Below, in pieces: positions 62,500 to 64,000 of a DNA stretch of 64,000 nucleotides. The translations under genes were made by a program, and so were the position numbers. This DNA is from Prorocentrum cordatum (Eukaryota > Sar > Dinophyceae > Prorocentrales > Prorocentraceae). The notes beneath the pieces were generated by a model. The model saw only the letters and a list, made by a program, of their open reading frames with translations. It was not told where the DNA came from and made no database searches. The DNA lies in the NCBI GenBank assembly GCA_963575745.1, contig CAUYUJ010020739.1, forward strand, positions 1 to 64,000. Reading direction: 5' to 3'. How positions within the stretch are numbered: position 1 is the stretch's first letter; every line of letters begins with the position of its first letter.

Positions 62500-63162
62500 C
62501 ATACTCGTGACCATGAGCCGCTTGATGGGTGCATGAAGTTTGCGGCGAAAGCATGCGAAGCACTACAGCTTCCGGAACCGCCTCGTTTGCTGTTGGAAAG
62601 CACAGCAGGGATATCGGCGACCCAATTGCGAGTCCAATGTCACCTCGTAGTTTGGACGAGCTTCATGTATGCAAGTTTCTACCATCACGCGTTGAACAAG
62701 TTACTGTTTGAGTTCGTTGTGGGCAATGTGTCGGTGGCTGGTCTCGCCAATGCCACGCAGGCTGTGATCAACCCAACTCACGAACATGACTGTCCACAGT
62801 GTGCAAAACCATTTGTTCAATCATACCAGGGCCCTGTCGGATGCAAAGGTAGATATTCGGACCCTGTTGGCTGGAGGGCGATCGCTGGCACAGATTCCCT
62901 TGTTCAGTACGCGATGGGCACGCAATCTTCCGGCGGCAACTTGACCCACCAAGCTATACCAGATCAGTTTGGGCAGGCCGTGGGTGTGCAAAGGAATCGG
63001 AGGTGGTTTTCGTGTACAGGATGTCGGATGCACGGGACCACGCAGCTCATCGAGTCGTACCACGATTTGATATTTATTGTTGTTTTGTCATCGACGCCAA
63101 GTCGACATTTGAATGGAAATGGAAATGGCCAATTCATCGAGGCCACGGCAGTCGTATTGTAA
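62500..63162 (+). CDS. Unidentified coding candidate with a CxxC motif
   Basis: The frame leaves the GGA array and gives about 220 residues of ordinary composition to a stop at 63162. Segments are KFAAKACEALQLPEPPRLL, VVWTSFMYASFYHHALNKL and HEHDCPQCAKPFVQSYQG, with a C-x2-C that could be half of a zinc site. There is no good start: upstream codons translate the repeat, so the true 5' end may be an internal ATG (62534) or an unseen exon. I recognise no family. It may be an exon or a decayed transposon ORF. Confidence 0.3.
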   Translation, partial: HTRDHEPLDGCMKFAAKACEALQLPEPPRLLLESTAGISATQLRVQCHLVVWTSFMYASFYHHALNKLLFEFVVGNVSVAGLANATQAVINPTHEHDCPQCAKPFVQSYQGPVGCKGRYSDPVGWRAIAGTDSLVQYAMGTQSSGGNLTHQAIPDQFGQAVGVQRNRRWFSCTGCRMHGTTQLIESYHDLIFIVVLSSTPSRHLNGNGNGQFIEATAVVL

Positions 63163-64000
63163 GTTCGTCATGTTACGCAACATGCGGATTCACAGCAACA
63201 CGATCAGGGGCGACCACCTTGAAAGAAAAAGGAGGAGGATGGGGCGGAGGGGGCTGCCACGCGACTTTAGGGGGGAGGGGGAGGAGGAGGAGGAGGAGGA
63301 GGAGGAGGAGTAGGGGGACCCCCTCCACCGCACATATACACAAATAATGCATCGCAGCCAAGTGCAGTCTGAGCAGGGGTCACGAGAAGGAGGAGGAGGA
63401 GGTGGAATGGTGCGAAAGATGAGGTCGAGGCTGGAGAAACAGGGCGGGGAGGAGGAAGGGCACAACGAGCAGGAGTGGCGGGATGAGGAGGGGGAGGAGG
63501 GAGGACGCGGTGCTCGAAAGTGGGAAGACGACTCGGAGGTGGACGAGGAAATGATGGAGGCAAGGAGGGAGCAAGGTCCTTGAGCAAGGTAGGGGGATAG
63601 GAGGAGAGGTCGAGGAGAAAAAGTAGGGCGAGGAGGTGCGATAAGGTGGGGGAACGAAAACGGCGACCAGGACGAGAAGGACGGGGAGGAGGTGGAGGAG
63701 GACGGGAGACGAACGCGACCGAGGGCAAGCATGGAGGGAGAGGGAGGATGGCGATGAAAAGGAGATTAGTGCGGAGGAGGGGGGCAAGATGTTCAGTGAG
63801 GGAGGGGGCGAGGGGGAATGGAGGGGCTTGGAATACAGAAGAGATGCAAGCGGATGCTCAGGATGGAGGCGGAATGGCGGAGGACACAGGACGGAGCTGG
63901 GGTGTTGGTCGCATATGTTTAGTGTAGGAGGGCGCGGGAACTGGGATCCTCAGACGTTGAGAACTCTACAATTGAGGACGACGACGCTATGACGGCGGTG
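63163..64000. other. Purine-rich non-coding end of window
   Basis: A (GGA)n run lies at about 63278-63309, and degenerate GGA/GAGG-rich DNA continues to the end. No gene seen. Confidence 0.6.

Overview
This window looks like nuclear DNA of a dinoflagellate. Four things point there. A Ty1/copia-type retroelement has the CCCH-finger Gag and polymerase style common in these genomes. A PPR gene carries the dinoflagellate repeat signature (PNIITYGT, SACEKS). A tandem relic of the dinoflagellate spliced leader sits just upstream of that PPR gene. The DNA is GC-rich and dominated by long GGA/TCC arrays and short inverted-repeat elements. No rRNA, tRNA, CRISPR array, bacterial operon or intact host housekeeping gene was recognised.

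Layout. 1-18.0 kb is mostly non-coding: microsatellites, many small terminal-inverted-repeat (TIR) elements, a decayed LINE-like RT/RNase H remnant (5.5-7.2 kb) and one recognisable exon, the Sec61-alpha N-terminus (15.7 kb). 18.07-37.38 kb is a compositionally distinct island with few microsatellites and long open frames, bounded by two 201-bp direct repeats. On the minus strand it holds a decayed copia element (24.2-31.64 kb: gag, protease, integrase, RT, RNase H), an unknown gene X of about 1,030 codons (21.1-24.2 kb) and a second partial copia copy (18.95-21.11 kb). On the plus strand it holds gene Y (31.64-33.53 kb, with a Tpt1/ADP-ribosyltransferase-like domain) and gene Z (33.55-36.50 kb, unknown, with a Cys-rich motif). 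A small plus-strand coding-like remnant lies at 18.3-18.95 kb. Every large frame carries at least one stop or frameshift, so the block reads as a nested, decaying composite element.

37.4-47.6 kb is again TIR elements and GGA/TCC arrays. 47.8-49.6 kb is simple-sequence DNA, including 1.1 kb of TATG-type repeats. 49.9-50.7 kb is a degenerate CCAAGA-rich satellite. 50.7-53.2 kb is a PPR retrogene with the spliced-leader relic. 54.9-57.6 kb holds two sets of 240-340-bp tandem repeats. 58-64 kb is polypurine DNA with weak coding candidates.

At least nine TIR or dispersed repeat families (called A-F and H-J here) occur, some up to ten times. Several carry a microsatellite between their ends. All coordinates of decayed features and family boundaries were read by eye and are approximate to a few bases; frameshift positions are approximate to tens of bases.
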